From contig CAJBBX010000073.1 of NCBI GenBank assembly GCA_903951425.1, positions 1 through 56,727 on the forward strand: a stretch of DNA of 56,727 nucleotides, written 5' to 3'. This DNA comes from an uncultured Chthonomonas sp. (GTDB lineage Bacteria > Armatimonadota > Chthonomonadetes > Chthonomonadales > CAJBBX01). Positions 7,925-16,889 of the stretch are shown in pieces; position 1 is the first letter of the stretch; each line of letters begins with the position of its first letter. Under the pieces are notes generated by a model. It made no database searches, had not been told where the DNA came from, and was given only the letters and a program-made list of their open reading frames with translations. Both the position numbers and the translations under genes were made by a program.

Positions 7925-8855
7925 GGGGCGCCTCGCGCTTGGGGGTGCGGATCCTGGCCAGCATGCCTGGGAGGATGAGCGCTCCCAGCACGAAGGCCGC
8001 CGTGATCAGCTTCAGGTCGTTGGGGTCCAGACCAAGCCGGAGGGCGATGGCCACGAGAAGCCGGAAGAGCAGCGAGCCCATGACGGCCCCGGTGATGGCC
8101 AGGCCCAGCCGTCGGGTCCGTACCAGCGTCTCACCGATGATGACGCTTGCCAGGCCCCACACCAGCATGCCGAGGCCCATCTGCACATCCGCGAAGCCCT
8201 GGTACTGGGCCAGGAGGGCGCCCGCCAGTCCGGACAGGAAGTTGGAGAGGGCCAGCGTGATGATGACCATCAGGCCCGTGTCGACGCCCAGCGCCCGGGC
8301 CATCTGCGGGTTGTCGCCCGTGCAGCGCATGGCCGTTCCCAGACTGGTGCGGAAGAAGAGATAGAGCATCCCCGAGACGATCACCACCAGTCCCAGCGCA
8401 CTGAGCAGGATGGCTGCGTCGCGGGTGGCGACGTCCCAGCCCATGACGTTCAGCGGCCGGCCCGAGGGCGTCAGTCGGCTCGCCAGGGCGTCGGCGTAGT
8501 CCGTAGCGTTGCGCACGGAGAGGAGCGCGATGTTGCTCCGGCCCATGACGCGCAGGTTCACGGAGTACAACGCCGTCATGACGAGGATGCCGGAGAGCAG
8601 GCCGTGGATGCTGAAGCGCGTGTGCAGGATGCCGGTGACGGCCCCGGCCACGGAGCCCGCGACGGCCCCGGCCAGCGTGGCCCAGATCGGCGGGACGCCG
8701 GCTACGAGCAGCGTCGCCGCCACGGCCGCGCCCAGGGTGAGCGAGCCCTCCACGGTGATGTCCGCGAAGTCGGCAATACGGAACGAGATGTAGACCCCGA
8801 TGGCGAGCAGGGCCAGGATCAGCCCGATGGTCAGCGCTCCGATCAGCAGGTTCAC
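7917..8855 (-). CDS. ABC transporter permease (BPD_transp_2 type)
   Basis: A 312-residue integral membrane protein with roughly eight to ten hydrophobic segments, starting at the first residues (LLIGALTIGLILALLAIGVY). Its conserved core includes ADITVEGSLTLGAAVAA and the AMRCTGDNPQMARALGVDT loop, which resembles the ATPase-coupling loop of LivH/RbsC-like permeases. The GTG start at 8855 is chosen because AAGGAGGGA precedes it and it overlaps the upstream stop as GTGA. It would form the inner-membrane channel of the importer with the ATPase downstream. A homodimer is likely because only one permease gene is present. Confidence 0.92.
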   Translation of the reverse strand: MNLLIGALTIGLILALLAIGVYISFRIADFADITVEGSLTLGAAVAATLLVAGVPPIWATLAGAVAGSVAGAVTGILHTRFSIHGLLSGILVMTALYSVNLRVMGRSNIALLSVRNATDYADALASRLTPSGRPLNVMGWDVATRDAAILLSALGLVVIVSGMLYLFFRTSLGTAMRCTGDNPQMARALGVDTGLMVIITLALSNFLSGLAGALLAQYQGFADVQMGLGMLVWGLASVIIGETLVRTRRLGLAITGAVMGSLLFRLLVAIALRLGLDPNDLKLITAAFVLGALILPGMLARIRTPKREAPHA

Positions 8856-10132
8856 GCGGGTCCCTCCTTGCCCGGCGCCTCGGTCTCGCACGCGGTGATG
8901 GGGGCGATCCATGCGGCGCCGCGGACGAAGCGGCTGTCGCCGGCGCCCGCCGAACCCCGGTCGTCCCGCAGCAGGTGCAGGGCGCCGTCGGGCCCGCCGA
9001 CATCGAACAGCCTGCCCACGGCGGTTTCCGCGGCGCTGAGCGTCACCGGCATGGCGCGGTATGCGAATGCGGCGGCATGGTAGTGCGCGTGCAGGTCGGC
9101 GCAGTCATCGCCAATGGGCCGCAGGAAGGCATCTAACGCGCCGTCGGGCTTCCGAGCCGCCACGCCCACCACGAGGGCCAGCGACCGGGGCCAGATCACG
9201 TCCGGCGTGAAGCTGACGCGGCGGCGGATGCCCGGGAAGTCGAAGAAGGCGCCGTCGCCGGGCTCGGTGGGAGACTGCTTCATCGATGCGCCGACCAGGC
9301 CGGCCGACTCGGCGATGATCAGGACGGCGACGGCGTCGGCGCCGACGGCCGACAGCGCGGCGGCTGTGAGGCCCGCCAGCGAGAGGGTGGCCTCCGGGTC
9401 CGCACGCTCGAAGGTGAGAGCGTGGCTGAAGGCGCCGCGGCAGGCCAGCGCGTAGAGCGCCTGCACCTGCGGCACGAAGGCGCCGGCGGCGAGCAGGTAG
9501 TCCGGGGCCGACGCCTTGCCGGAGGGTTGATGGATGGCCGCTCCGCCCGCCGCCAGGATCTCGCCGCATCGTGCGCCGGCTCCCCTGGGGTCGTCGCCCA
9601 GCGCACCGATGCCCACGACCAGATCCTCGACGCCCGCGGGCAGCGTGGTCAACGCGTCGGCGGAGAGGCGGCCCTCGGCCAGGTCGCCGGGCCTCCCGAC
9701 GAGGCGGCAACGGAAGCCGCCTGAACCGGGTAGCGGCGTGACGATGACCTTGCAGCCCTCGGCCTCCAGCGTGACCGCCTCGGGCGCGGCCGCCTCTTCA
9801 GGAGCCGATGAGGGTTCGTCGGACGAGGAGGCCCGCACGTTCAGGGCGTCGAGCAGGCCGGAGAGCTCCAGTACGCGGTAGACGGCGTCGGACGGGTTGA
9901 CGATCTCCAGCAGGCCACCGATTGCCTTCAGGTCCTTGCCGGACTTGATGAGGATGCGGATGCCCGCCGAGCTGAGGAAGTCCACGCCGGATGCGTCGAG
10001 CTGCACGCGCCTGGCGCCGGCGCGGACCACGTCGGCCAGTTCGCGGTCCAGCGCGTCGGCCGTGGAGGCGTCCAGACGGCCCGTGACGCCGACGATCCAG
10101 GCGCCCGGGGTCTGCTGCTTGGTGATCTCCAT
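8852..10132 (-). CDS. STAS-domain protein with a large uncharacterised C-terminal domain, inside an ABC operon
   Basis: A 426-residue protein. Residues 1-105 form a STAS domain of the anti-sigma-factor-antagonist/SpoIIAA type: GRLDASTADALDRELA, then VQLDASGVDFLSSAGIRIL, with a serine at the usual phosphorylation position (SSAG). An acidic linker (106-120) leads to about 300 residues that I do not recognise, rich in alternating strands and helices and ending near ITACETEAPG. No membrane segment is seen. It lies between the binding-protein gene (3-base gap) and the permease gene (GTGA overlap), so it is stoichiometrically tied to the transporter. By analogy with STAS domains on SulP carriers or in stressosome partners, it may gate the transporter or signal substrate status. 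That is inference. Confidence 0.85.
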   Translation of the reverse strand: MEITKQQTPGAWIVGVTGRLDASTADALDRELADVVRAGARRVQLDASGVDFLSSAGIRILIKSGKDLKAIGGLLEIVNPSDAVYRVLELSGLLDALNVRASSSDEPSSAPEEAAAPEAVTLEAEGCKVIVTPLPGSGGFRCRLVGRPGDLAEGRLSADALTTLPAGVEDLVVGIGALGDDPRGAGARCGEILAAGGAAIHQPSGKASAPDYLLAAGAFVPQVQALYALACRGAFSHALTFERADPEATLSLAGLTAAALSAVGADAVAVLIIAESAGLVGASMKQSPTEPGDGAFFDFPGIRRRVSFTPDVIWPRSLALVVGVAARKPDGALDAFLRPIGDDCADLHAHYHAAAFAYRAMPVTLSAAETAVGRLFDVGGPDGALHLLRDDRGSAGAGDSRFVRGAAWIAPITACETEAPGKEGPA

Positions 10133-10135
10133 GGG

Positions 10136-12100
10136 CTAGTCCACCACCTTTCCGGCTCGCTTGATCACCGGGTCCGGGATCCGCATGCCCAGCGCGGCCG
10201 CGTTGCGGCGGCTGACGACGATGCGCGAGGTCTTAAGCGGCTCAAAGGGCATACCGGCGGGGCTCTCGCCCCGGATGACGCGGGCCATCATCGCGGCGCA
10301 CTGGCGTCCTGCGTCCTCGTAGTCGCGCGCAAGCGCCACCGCCGCGCCTCCCTCGGTCACCGTGCCCGTGGCGAAGCCGAGCAGCGGGACGCGGGCCTTG
10401 CGGGCCGCCGTGGAGATCGCCGAGAACGAAGTCAGGCAGACGTTGTCCGAGAGTTGGCAGATGGCCTCGACGTTGCCGGCCAGAGCATCGGCGCCGTCGG
10501 GCACCTCGGAGGTGCCCGAGACGGGAACGGTGACGAGCTCCAGCCCGGCCTGCCTGGCCGCCGCCGCCATCAGGTCGCGGTAGAGCACGGAGTTGATCTC
10601 CGACGGCACAAAGAGCGTCCCGATCCGCCGAACGTGGGGCAGGCACTCCTTCAGGAGGGCCATCATGCCCACGAAGTCGCTGGCCACCGTCACGCCCGTC
10701 ACGTTGGGCATGTGGTCGGTGTCGGACTTGCCGGCGCCTGCCGCGACCCCGCTGCCCACGCTGGTGAAGACGATCGGCGTATCCTTGACCTTGCCGATGG
10801 CGACCTGCAGAGCGGGCGTTGCTGTGGGAACGATCATGTCGGCCTGCGCCGTGCGGGCGGCATCGATGAGGCCGCTGAGCGTGGCTGTATCGCCCTGCGC
10901 GCAACCCCGGTGGATCTCGTAGTCGCGCCCCTTCACCAGTCCCTGCTGCTGTAGGCCTTCGAACAGGCCCTTCCGGGTCTCTTCCATGGTGAGGGAGTCG
11001 ACGTACTCAATGACGTGGATGCGCCACTTGCGGGCCGGGGGAGGCGCGGCTGTGGTCTGCGCGGCGCCCTGGGATCGCTTGGTCTTCTTGCCGCCGGCAT
11101 CGATGACGATGGCTGCGCGGCTGAGGACGGCGGGAGGGATGGTCCACCGCTCTTCCAGGCCCTTGAGCGCTGAGAGGTTTACGGCGAGTTGCTGCGGCAC
11201 GACGTTCTTGACGGGGATGTCGGCCATCTTCTTGCCGCGCAGGACGTCGGCGGCCATCTTGCCGGCGGCGCGGCCGACCTCGAGGTAGTCGGCGCCCAAG
11301 CAGGCGAAGGCGCCGTCGTCGATGTGTGTCGGGCCGTTGGTGATGACCGGGATTCGGGCGTCGCGGGCGGCCTTGACCACGGCCGCCATGCAGGCTTCCA
11401 CCGTGTTGTCGCCGCCCACCCAGAGGGCCTGGACATCCTTGGCAGCCACAGCGGCCGCAGCCTCGGCCACGCCTGTGGGACTGTCCACGGTCACCTCGAC
11501 CAGCCGGATGCCCAGCTTGGAGCACTCATCACGAGCCTCCCGCAGGCACGCCTCGGAGCAGGCCTCGGCGGGGTTCCAGACGACGCCCACGGACTTGAGG
11601 GACGGCAGCAGTTCGCGGGCCAGGCGGAAGGTCTCGCGGACGGGCTGGAACGTGCCGATCCCGGCCAAGTGCGCGGGATGCCCGGTCCGGGTGATGCCCA
11701 CTCCCGCGCCGAAGGGATCGGTCACGGTGCAGAAGACGTGCTGCATCTTGCCCTTGGTGTTGGCGGCGGCCATCACCTGCAACGAGGGGGTGCTGGCAGT
11801 GACCACTAACCGGAAGCCGCCCTCGAGGATCTGCTTGGCGATGCTGTTGGCCGTGGCCAGGTCGCAGGCGGCGCTGAACTTCTGGATGCGGAGGTCGCGG
11901 CCCAGCTGGAAGCCGGCCTCCTCGAGGCCCATCTGCACGCCGGCGATGGTCTCATCGAGTGCGGGCCGCTCGGTGATCTGGAACAACGCGATCGTCTCGG
12001 CCTTCGGCGCCCTGCGGCGAGAGCCGTCCATGACCAGAAGGATCGCCGAGGCGATGATGATCATCACCAGGCCCGGCAGGAGCCGAGTCAGCGTTCGCAT
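10136..12100 (-). CDS. Membrane-anchored ABC substrate-binding protein with two tandem PF04392-type domains
   Basis: A 654-residue protein. The start at 12100 follows AAGGGAGG. Residues 8-24 are one hydrophobic segment followed by RRR, so an uncleaved anchor is more likely than a cleaved signal. Two binding-protein units follow, about 37-330 and 355-640. They share the same landmarks: an EGLQQQG/MGLEEAG helix, then VVTASTPSLQV against IVPTATPALQV, then HVFCTVTDPFGAG against IVFTSVGSGVAAG, then a VGVVWNP/IGTLFVPSE strand. Members of this family (for example TrpX) normally have one unit of about 320 residues, so this is a doubled form. It is the first gene of the importer operon. Confidence 0.88.
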   Translation of the reverse strand: MRTLTRLLPGLVMIIIASAILLVMDGSRRRAPKAETIALFQITERPALDETIAGVQMGLEEAGFQLGRDLRIQKFSAACDLATANSIAKQILEGGFRLVVTASTPSLQVMAAANTKGKMQHVFCTVTDPFGAGVGITRTGHPAHLAGIGTFQPVRETFRLARELLPSLKSVGVVWNPAEACSEACLREARDECSKLGIRLVEVTVDSPTGVAEAAAAVAAKDVQALWVGGDNTVEACMAAVVKAARDARIPVITNGPTHIDDGAFACLGADYLEVGRAAGKMAADVLRGKKMADIPVKNVVPQQLAVNLSALKGLEERWTIPPAVLSRAAIVIDAGGKKTKRSQGAAQTTAAPPPARKWRIHVIEYVDSLTMEETRKGLFEGLQQQGLVKGRDYEIHRGCAQGDTATLSGLIDAARTAQADMIVPTATPALQVAIGKVKDTPIVFTSVGSGVAAGAGKSDTDHMPNVTGVTVASDFVGMMALLKECLPHVRRIGTLFVPSEINSVLYRDLMAAAARQAGLELVTVPVSGTSEVPDGADALAGNVEAICQLSDNVCLTSFSAISTAARKARVPLLGFATGTVTEGGAAVALARDYEDAGRQCAAMMARVIRGESPAGMPFEPLKTSRIVVSRRNAAALGMRIPDPVIKRAGKVVD

Positions 12101-12339
12101 AGAGCCTCCCTTGCTTCAGCTGCAGATGGAGCGACGTGTCATGAGTGGGATCAGGGAGCGCGCCCGGCCCGCGGCCCAAGGGGATCCGAAAGCCTGCGCG
12201 CAGATGGTTGTCAGATCAGTATATCGCGCAGAGACGGCTTCGTGTGCGGCCCAGCGGGCAGGACGAACCGTGCGCCCCGGTGAAACTACGGGGCATCGGC
12301 GGCAGGCGCCGCCATTCCGAACCGAAAGGCACCCGTACC
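12101..12339. promoter_or_regulatory. Divergent intergenic region between importer operon and oxidoreductase pair
   Basis: These 239 bases separate two outward-reading transcription units, so both promoters should lie here. The only AT-rich island is around 12208-12225 (TTGTCAGATCAGTATATCG). TATACT read on the minus strand could be a -10 for the importer operon, but I see no convincing -35 at the right spacing. No operator palindrome stands out. Confidence 0.3.
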
Positions 12340-13329
12340 ATGACTGAGAAGATTCGTTGGGGCATTATCGGCCCCGGAGGCATCGCCAACAACCTCGTGA
12401 AGGGGGTGCAGGCCCTGCCCGACGCCGAGGTGCTGGCCGTGGCCTCGCGTGACGGCGCCCGGGCCGAGGCGTTCGGCGAGAAGTGGGGCATCCCGCGCCG
12501 CTACACAGGTTACGAGGCGCTGGTGGCCGACCCCGACGTGGACATCGTCTACGTCTCCACGCCGCACCCATACCACGCGCCCTGCTCGCTGTTGGCGCTC
12601 CAGGCCGGCAAGCCGGTGATGTGCGAGAAGCCCTTCACCGTGAACGCCGGCGAGGCGCGCAGCGTCGTCGAGGCCGCGCGGGCCGGGGGCCTCTTCCTTA
12701 TGGAGGCCATGTGGTCGCGCTTCTTCCCGCTCATGGCCACGGTCCGCGAGGTCGCCTCTTCGGGTCGCATCGGCGAGCCGCTGCTGCTGCACGCCGACTT
12801 CGGCTTCCGCGCCGGCTTCAACCCGGAGAGCCGCCTCTTCAGCCCGGCGCTGGCCGGCGGCGGTCTGCTGGATGTGGGCGTGTACCCGATCTCGCTGGCA
12901 TCCTTGCTCTTCGGCAAGCCCGACCGCGTTACCGGCCTGGCGAATCTGGGTCAGACCAACGTGGACGAAGCCGCCGTCATTTCGCTGGCCTACCCCAGCG
13001 GAGCCATGGCCGCGCTGTCGACCGGCGTCCGCGTCAACACGCCGCAGGTGGCCTACATCATGGGCTCCGACGGCAGCATGGAGATCCCCTCGCCCTGGTG
13101 GGTGCCCGAGCGGCTCATCATCAAGAGCGGCGGCCAGACCGAGGAGCTGGGCGTGCCCAAGATGTCCAGCGGCTTTGAGTACCAGGCCGCCGAGGCCGGG
13201 CGTTGCCTGCGCGAGGGGCTGACCGAGAGCCCGGTCCTGCCGCTGGACGAGACGATCGACGTCATGGAGACGATGGACGCCCTGCGCGCCCAGTGGGGCG
13301 TGCGCTACCCGATGGAGGAGCAGCAGTGA
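12340..13329 (+). CDS. Gfo/Idh/MocA family NAD(P)-dependent oxidoreductase
   Basis: A 329-residue protein. The nucleotide-binding start IRWGIIGPGGIANN (residues 5-18) and the CEKPFTVN motif (about 98-105, with the catalytic-lysine EKP) define the family. GGGLLDVGVYPI (about 172-183) resembles the dihydrodiol/xylose dehydrogenase branch. The true start is the ATG at 12340, immediately before the Rossmann strand; the reading frame extends upstream without family similarity. Such enzymes oxidise or reduce sugars and inositols in the cytoplasm. Its stop overlaps the GTG of the aldo/keto reductase gene, so the two are cotranslated and probably act on the same carbohydrate intermediate. The exact substrate is unknown. 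Confidence 0.92.
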   Translation: MTEKIRWGIIGPGGIANNLVKGVQALPDAEVLAVASRDGARAEAFGEKWGIPRRYTGYEALVADPDVDIVYVSTPHPYHAPCSLLALQAGKPVMCEKPFTVNAGEARSVVEAARAGGLFLMEAMWSRFFPLMATVREVASSGRIGEPLLLHADFGFRAGFNPESRLFSPALAGGGLLDVGVYPISLASLLFGKPDRVTGLANLGQTNVDEAAVISLAYPSGAMAALSTGVRVNTPQVAYIMGSDGSMEIPSPWWVPERLIIKSGGQTEELGVPKMSSGFEYQAAEAGRCLREGLTESPVLPLDETIDVMETMDALRAQWGVRYPMEEQQ

Positions 13330-14291
13330 AGTACGGACAGATCGCCGGTATCGAGAAGCCGGTCTCGCGGCTCATCCAGGGCGCGCTGGTTGCGGCGGGC
13401 ATGGGCGAGGAGCAGGGCTTCGCGCTGCTCGACGCCGTTTACGAGCAGGGCTGCACCGCATTCGACACCGCGCACGTCTACGGCCCCACCGACAAGTTCC
13501 TGGCCGACTGGATTCGCAGCCGCGGCATCCGCGACAAGGTGGTCATCCTGGCCAAGGGCGCACACCACAACGCCGAGCGGCGCCGTGTGACGGCCGCCGA
13601 CATCAAGGCCGACATGGATGAGACCATGCGGCGCATGGGCTACGACCACCTGGACCTCTACGTGCTCCACCGCGACGATCCCACCGTGCCCGCGGGCCCC
13701 ATCGTGGAGGCGCTGAACGAGCACGTGAAGGCCGGCCGCATCTCGGCCTTCGGCGGCTCCAACTGGTCCGGCGCCCGCATCCGCGAGGCCAACGAGTACG
13801 CCGCGGCCAATGGGCTCATCCCCTTCGCCGTTACGAACCCGCAGTACAGCCTGGCGCCGCAGCGGCAGGAGCCCTGGGATGAGTGCATCAGCCTCGGCGG
13901 CCCTGGCCACGAGGAGGAGCGCGAGTACTACGCCCAGTGCGGCATTTCGGTGCTGTCGTGGTCCAGCCTCGGGGCGGGCTTCTTCTCCGGGCGCATCACC
14001 CGTGAGAACGCCGCCGACTGGAAGGAGGGCTACGAAGAGCAGGCCGTCCGTTGCTACGGCTCTCCGGAGAGCTTCGACCGCCTGGACCGCGTCTGCGAGC
14101 TGGCCGCCGCCAAGGGCGTCGAAGTGCCGCAGCTCGGCATGGCGTTCATCATGAACCAGCCCATGCGCGTCTTCGCCCTGGTCGGCCCCAAGAACGGCGC
14201 CGAGTTCGCCTCCAGCGCCGGAGGCCTCGACATCACGCTAACGCAGCGAGAGCTCGACTACCTGGACCTGAAGGCCGACTCGCCGGCGTAG
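13326..14291 (+). CDS. Aldo/keto reductase family protein
   Basis: A 321-residue (alpha/beta)8-barrel reductase. The GTG at 13326 overlaps the preceding stop (GTGA), and the family N-terminus follows at once. Catalytic tetrad candidates are D in AFDTAHVYG, Y in the same motif, K in VVILAKGAHH, and H in DLYVLHRDD. NADPH-site features are visible: SNWSG, and QYSLAPQRQEPWDE in the middle. The C-terminal third covers the cofactor loop ALVGPKNGAEF. It should interconvert a sugar-derived carbonyl and alcohol. The coupling with a Gfo/Idh enzyme suggests an oxidation-reduction (epimerisation or keto-sugar) step, which is inference. Confidence 0.92.
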   Translation: MKYGQIAGIEKPVSRLIQGALVAAGMGEEQGFALLDAVYEQGCTAFDTAHVYGPTDKFLADWIRSRGIRDKVVILAKGAHHNAERRRVTAADIKADMDETMRRMGYDHLDLYVLHRDDPTVPAGPIVEALNEHVKAGRISAFGGSNWSGARIREANEYAAANGLIPFAVTNPQYSLAPQRQEPWDECISLGGPGHEEEREYYAQCGISVLSWSSLGAGFFSGRITRENAADWKEGYEEQAVRCYGSPESFDRLDRVCELAAAKGVEVPQLGMAFIMNQPMRVFALVGPKNGAEFASSAGGLDITLTQRELDYLDLKADSPA

Positions 14292-14315
14292 TACTAACCA
14301 TATGACCTGTGCGCC

Positions 14316-14359
14316 AACGGCGGCGCCCCCGGAGCCTTCGTGGCCGGGGCGCCGCTGTT
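14316..14359 (+). terminator. GC-rich hairpin between reductase and aminopeptidase genes
   Basis: Arms AACGGCGGCGCCCCCGG (14316-14332) and CCGGGGCGCCGCTGTT (14344-14359) pair almost perfectly around an 11-base loop. It begins 25 bases after the reductase stop and is followed by TTCGCG rather than a T-run. It probably ends or attenuates the oxidoreductase transcript just before the aminopeptidase ribosome site at 14366-14372. Confidence 0.55.
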
Positions 14360-14379
14360 CGCGTCTGAGAGGCTTCATG

Positions 14380-16881
14380 ATGTCCTTCCGCAAGCTCACT
14401 CCCGCTCTGTTGCTCGCGCTGTCTGTCGGGGCCCAGGCCCAGATGGGCGGGCGCGGCAGCAACCCGTTCCTGCCGCCGGCGGCGCGCATCCAGTATGCGC
14501 CGGACCGGACCTACGACCTGCGCCACGTGGCCGTCACCCTCACGGTGGACCCGAAGGCGGAGGCCTTCGGCGGCTCGGTCGTCAACACGCTGGCCCCCCT
14601 GGGCGCCGGCCTGCGCGAGGTGCTACTCCATTGCGGCGAAGCGCTGGACGTGGGCGCCTGCACCGTAGACGGCCGCCCGGCGGAATTCGCCCGCAAGGGC
14701 AACACCCTCACCGTGGCGCTGGCGGCCCCGGCAGCGCAGGGCAAGCCGATCAACATCGCGATCAGCTACGCCAGCGGCAAGCTGCGGCAGGGCGGCGGGT
14801 TCATGGGCGGCGGCGGCTGGCACTGGATACGCGCCACGGCGGCCGACCCCAACCATGTGGGCTTCTGGACGCAGGGCGAGGAGAACAACAACCACCTCTG
14901 GGCGCCCACGTGGGACTACCCCAACGACTTCGCCACCTCCGAGACCACGACCACCGTGCCCATGGATTGGTTCGTCGTAGGCAACGGCACGCTGGTTTCC
15001 GATCGGGCAAGCAAGGCCACCGGCACGCGCACCTTCCGCTGGCGCATGACGCAGCCCCACGCCACCTATCTGCTCTCGCTGGCCGCCGGGCCCATGGACA
15101 TCGCCTGGTCGTCGTGGCAGGGCGTCAAGCTGCTCTACGCGGTTCCGAAGGGCAGCGGCGAGATGATCGAGGGCTCGTTTAGCGACACGCCGGACATGCT
15201 CTCGTTCTTCTCCAAAATCACGGGAGTGAAGTACCCGTGGCCCAAGTACGCCCAAAGCGCCATGTACGACTTCGGCGGCGGCATGGAGAACGTCAGCGCC
15301 ACCACGCTGGCCAGCGGGGCGCTGACTAACAACAGCGACGGCACGCGGCCCATGGCCTCCCTCAACAGCCACGAACTGGCGCACCAGTGGTTCGGCGACC
15401 TCGTCACCTGCGAGGACTGGGGGCAGGTCTGGCTCAACGAGAGCTTCGCCACCTTCTTCGAGGCGCTCTACATGGAGCATAGCCGGGGCAAGGACGGCTA
15501 CGACCAGGACATCGAGGCCAAGAGCCAGGGCTACTTCGGCGAGTCTCGCCGCTATGTCCGGCCGCTGGCCACGAAGCTGTACGCCAACGCCGACGACCTG
15601 TTCGACCAGCACGCCTACCCCAAGGGCGGCGTGATCCTCCATTCCATGCGCCGGCTACTGGGCGACGACGCCTTCTTCGCCGGAGTGAAGCTCTACCTGG
15701 AGCAGAACCGCCACAAGCCCGTGGTCACGCTGGACTTCTCGCGCGCTCTGACGCAGGTTTCCGGCGTGAACATGGAGCCCTTCTTCGACCAGTGGATCAC
15801 CAAGCCCGGCCATCCGGTCTTTGACTACTCCTGGACCTGGGACGCCGCCGCCGGCCAGGCCGTTCTCACCGTGAAGCAGACGCAGGACACCACGCCGGGC
15901 ACCCCGATCTACGACCTGCCGCTCACCGTCGGGCTGATCGCGGACGGGAAGATGACGCGCAGGAAGGTGCGCGTCTCCACCGCCGAGGCCGAGTTGCGCA
16001 TCGCGGCGCCGGCCAAGCCGGACGCGCTGCTGCTTGACCCGGACCACGACTACCTCCGGGAGATGCGGACGCACTGGGCGCCAAGCGAGCTACCGCAGAT
16101 CGTAAAGCTCGCTCCGAACAGCGTGGACCGGCAGGCCGCAGCCTACCGCCTGCTCGCCGACAGCCCGTCTCCTGAGGCCGTGAAGGTCTGTATGGAGGCC
16201 GTCGCCGCCGATACCGGCCGCTTCCCGGCCTTCACGTCGCTGGGCAACCTGGTTGAGGCAGCCTCAGGCCCAGAGCATCGCGCCTTCTACCGCTCCCTGC
16301 TCGACCACAAGTCCTCCGCGCATCGCACGACGGCGCTCCGGGCGCTGGCCGCCATGCCCGCCGACCCGGCCGACCAGGATCGCATCACGGCGCTCATCGA
16401 CGGCAAGGAGCCGAGCCCCATCGTCGAGGCCGCCATCGCGGCGATCAAGGAGTCGACGGCCCCCGGCAAGGACGCCGCGCTGCTACGGGCCGCGCGCATG
16501 AAGACGCTGCGTGCTTCGGCACGGGTGGACGCCGCATCGGCGCTGGCCACCGCCGGCTCCCGCGAGGGGCTGAAGTGCCTGGCCGAGGGCGCGGCAGCCT
16601 CGTCGCCGAGGGAACTGCGTCTGGCAGCCCTGAGCGCGTTGGCGAAGGTGGAGACCGCCGACCCGGCCGTGACCGCAGCGCTGCGTGCAGCGCTGAAGGC
16701 AGGCGACGTCATGCTGGCCATGCGCGCCGTGCAGGCGGCCGCGGCCCGCAAGGAGCGCGACCTGCTGCCGGAGATCCACGCCCTGGCCACCAAGCCGCCC
16801 ACCGGCGGCAACGAGCTGATGCGTGAGTTCCTGGCGGATGCCGTCAAGGAGGCGCTGGCCGCGCTGGAACCGGCCAAGTAG
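14380..16881 (+). CDS. Secreted M1 family zinc aminopeptidase with C-terminal HEAT-like repeats
   Basis: An 833-residue protein. There are two adjacent ATGs (14377 and 14380); the second has better spacing from GAGAGG. Signal peptide 1-20 ends GAQAQM. The M1 N-terminal beta-domain (about 40-220) precedes the exopeptidase motif GGMEN (E303) and the zinc site HELAHQ (H331, E332, H335) with third ligand E354 in WLNESFA. KGGVILHSMR follows. After a beta-sandwich (about 490-560), residues about 570-830 are Ala-rich helical pairs (ALRALAAMPAD, AIAAIKEST, ALSALAKVE), which look like HEAT/ARM repeats. It should trim N-terminal residues from peptides in the periplasm or outside, and uses its own ribosome site. 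Confidence 0.95.
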   Translation: MSFRKLTPALLLALSVGAQAQMGGRGSNPFLPPAARIQYAPDRTYDLRHVAVTLTVDPKAEAFGGSVVNTLAPLGAGLREVLLHCGEALDVGACTVDGRPAEFARKGNTLTVALAAPAAQGKPINIAISYASGKLRQGGGFMGGGGWHWIRATAADPNHVGFWTQGEENNNHLWAPTWDYPNDFATSETTTTVPMDWFVVGNGTLVSDRASKATGTRTFRWRMTQPHATYLLSLAAGPMDIAWSSWQGVKLLYAVPKGSGEMIEGSFSDTPDMLSFFSKITGVKYPWPKYAQSAMYDFGGGMENVSATTLASGALTNNSDGTRPMASLNSHELAHQWFGDLVTCEDWGQVWLNESFATFFEALYMEHSRGKDGYDQDIEAKSQGYFGESRRYVRPLATKLYANADDLFDQHAYPKGGVILHSMRRLLGDDAFFAGVKLYLEQNRHKPVVTLDFSRALTQVSGVNMEPFFDQWITKPGHPVFDYSWTWDAAAGQAVLTVKQTQDTTPGTPIYDLPLTVGLIADGKMTRRKVRVSTAEAELRIAAPAKPDALLLDPDHDYLREMRTHWAPSELPQIVKLAPNSVDRQAAAYRLLADSPSPEAVKVCMEAVAADTGRFPAFTSLGNLVEAASGPEHRAFYRSLLDHKSSAHRTTALRALAAMPADPADQDRITALIDGKEPSPIVEAAIAAIKESTAPGKDAALLRAARMKTLRASARVDAASALATAGSREGLKCLAEGAAASSPRELRLAALSALAKVETADPAVTAALRAALKAGDVMLAMRAVQAAAARKERDLLPEIHALATKPPTGGNELMREFLADAVKEALAALEPAK

Positions 16882-16889
16882 CCGATGAT

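Noticed and set aside
7116-9083. Long plus-strand open frame opposite the ABC permease/ATPase genes
   Set aside because: High GC leaves antisense frames open. The minus-strand proteins carry clear ABC motifs and tight operon spacing, while this frame has low-complexity Arg/Ser/Pro composition and no family signature.
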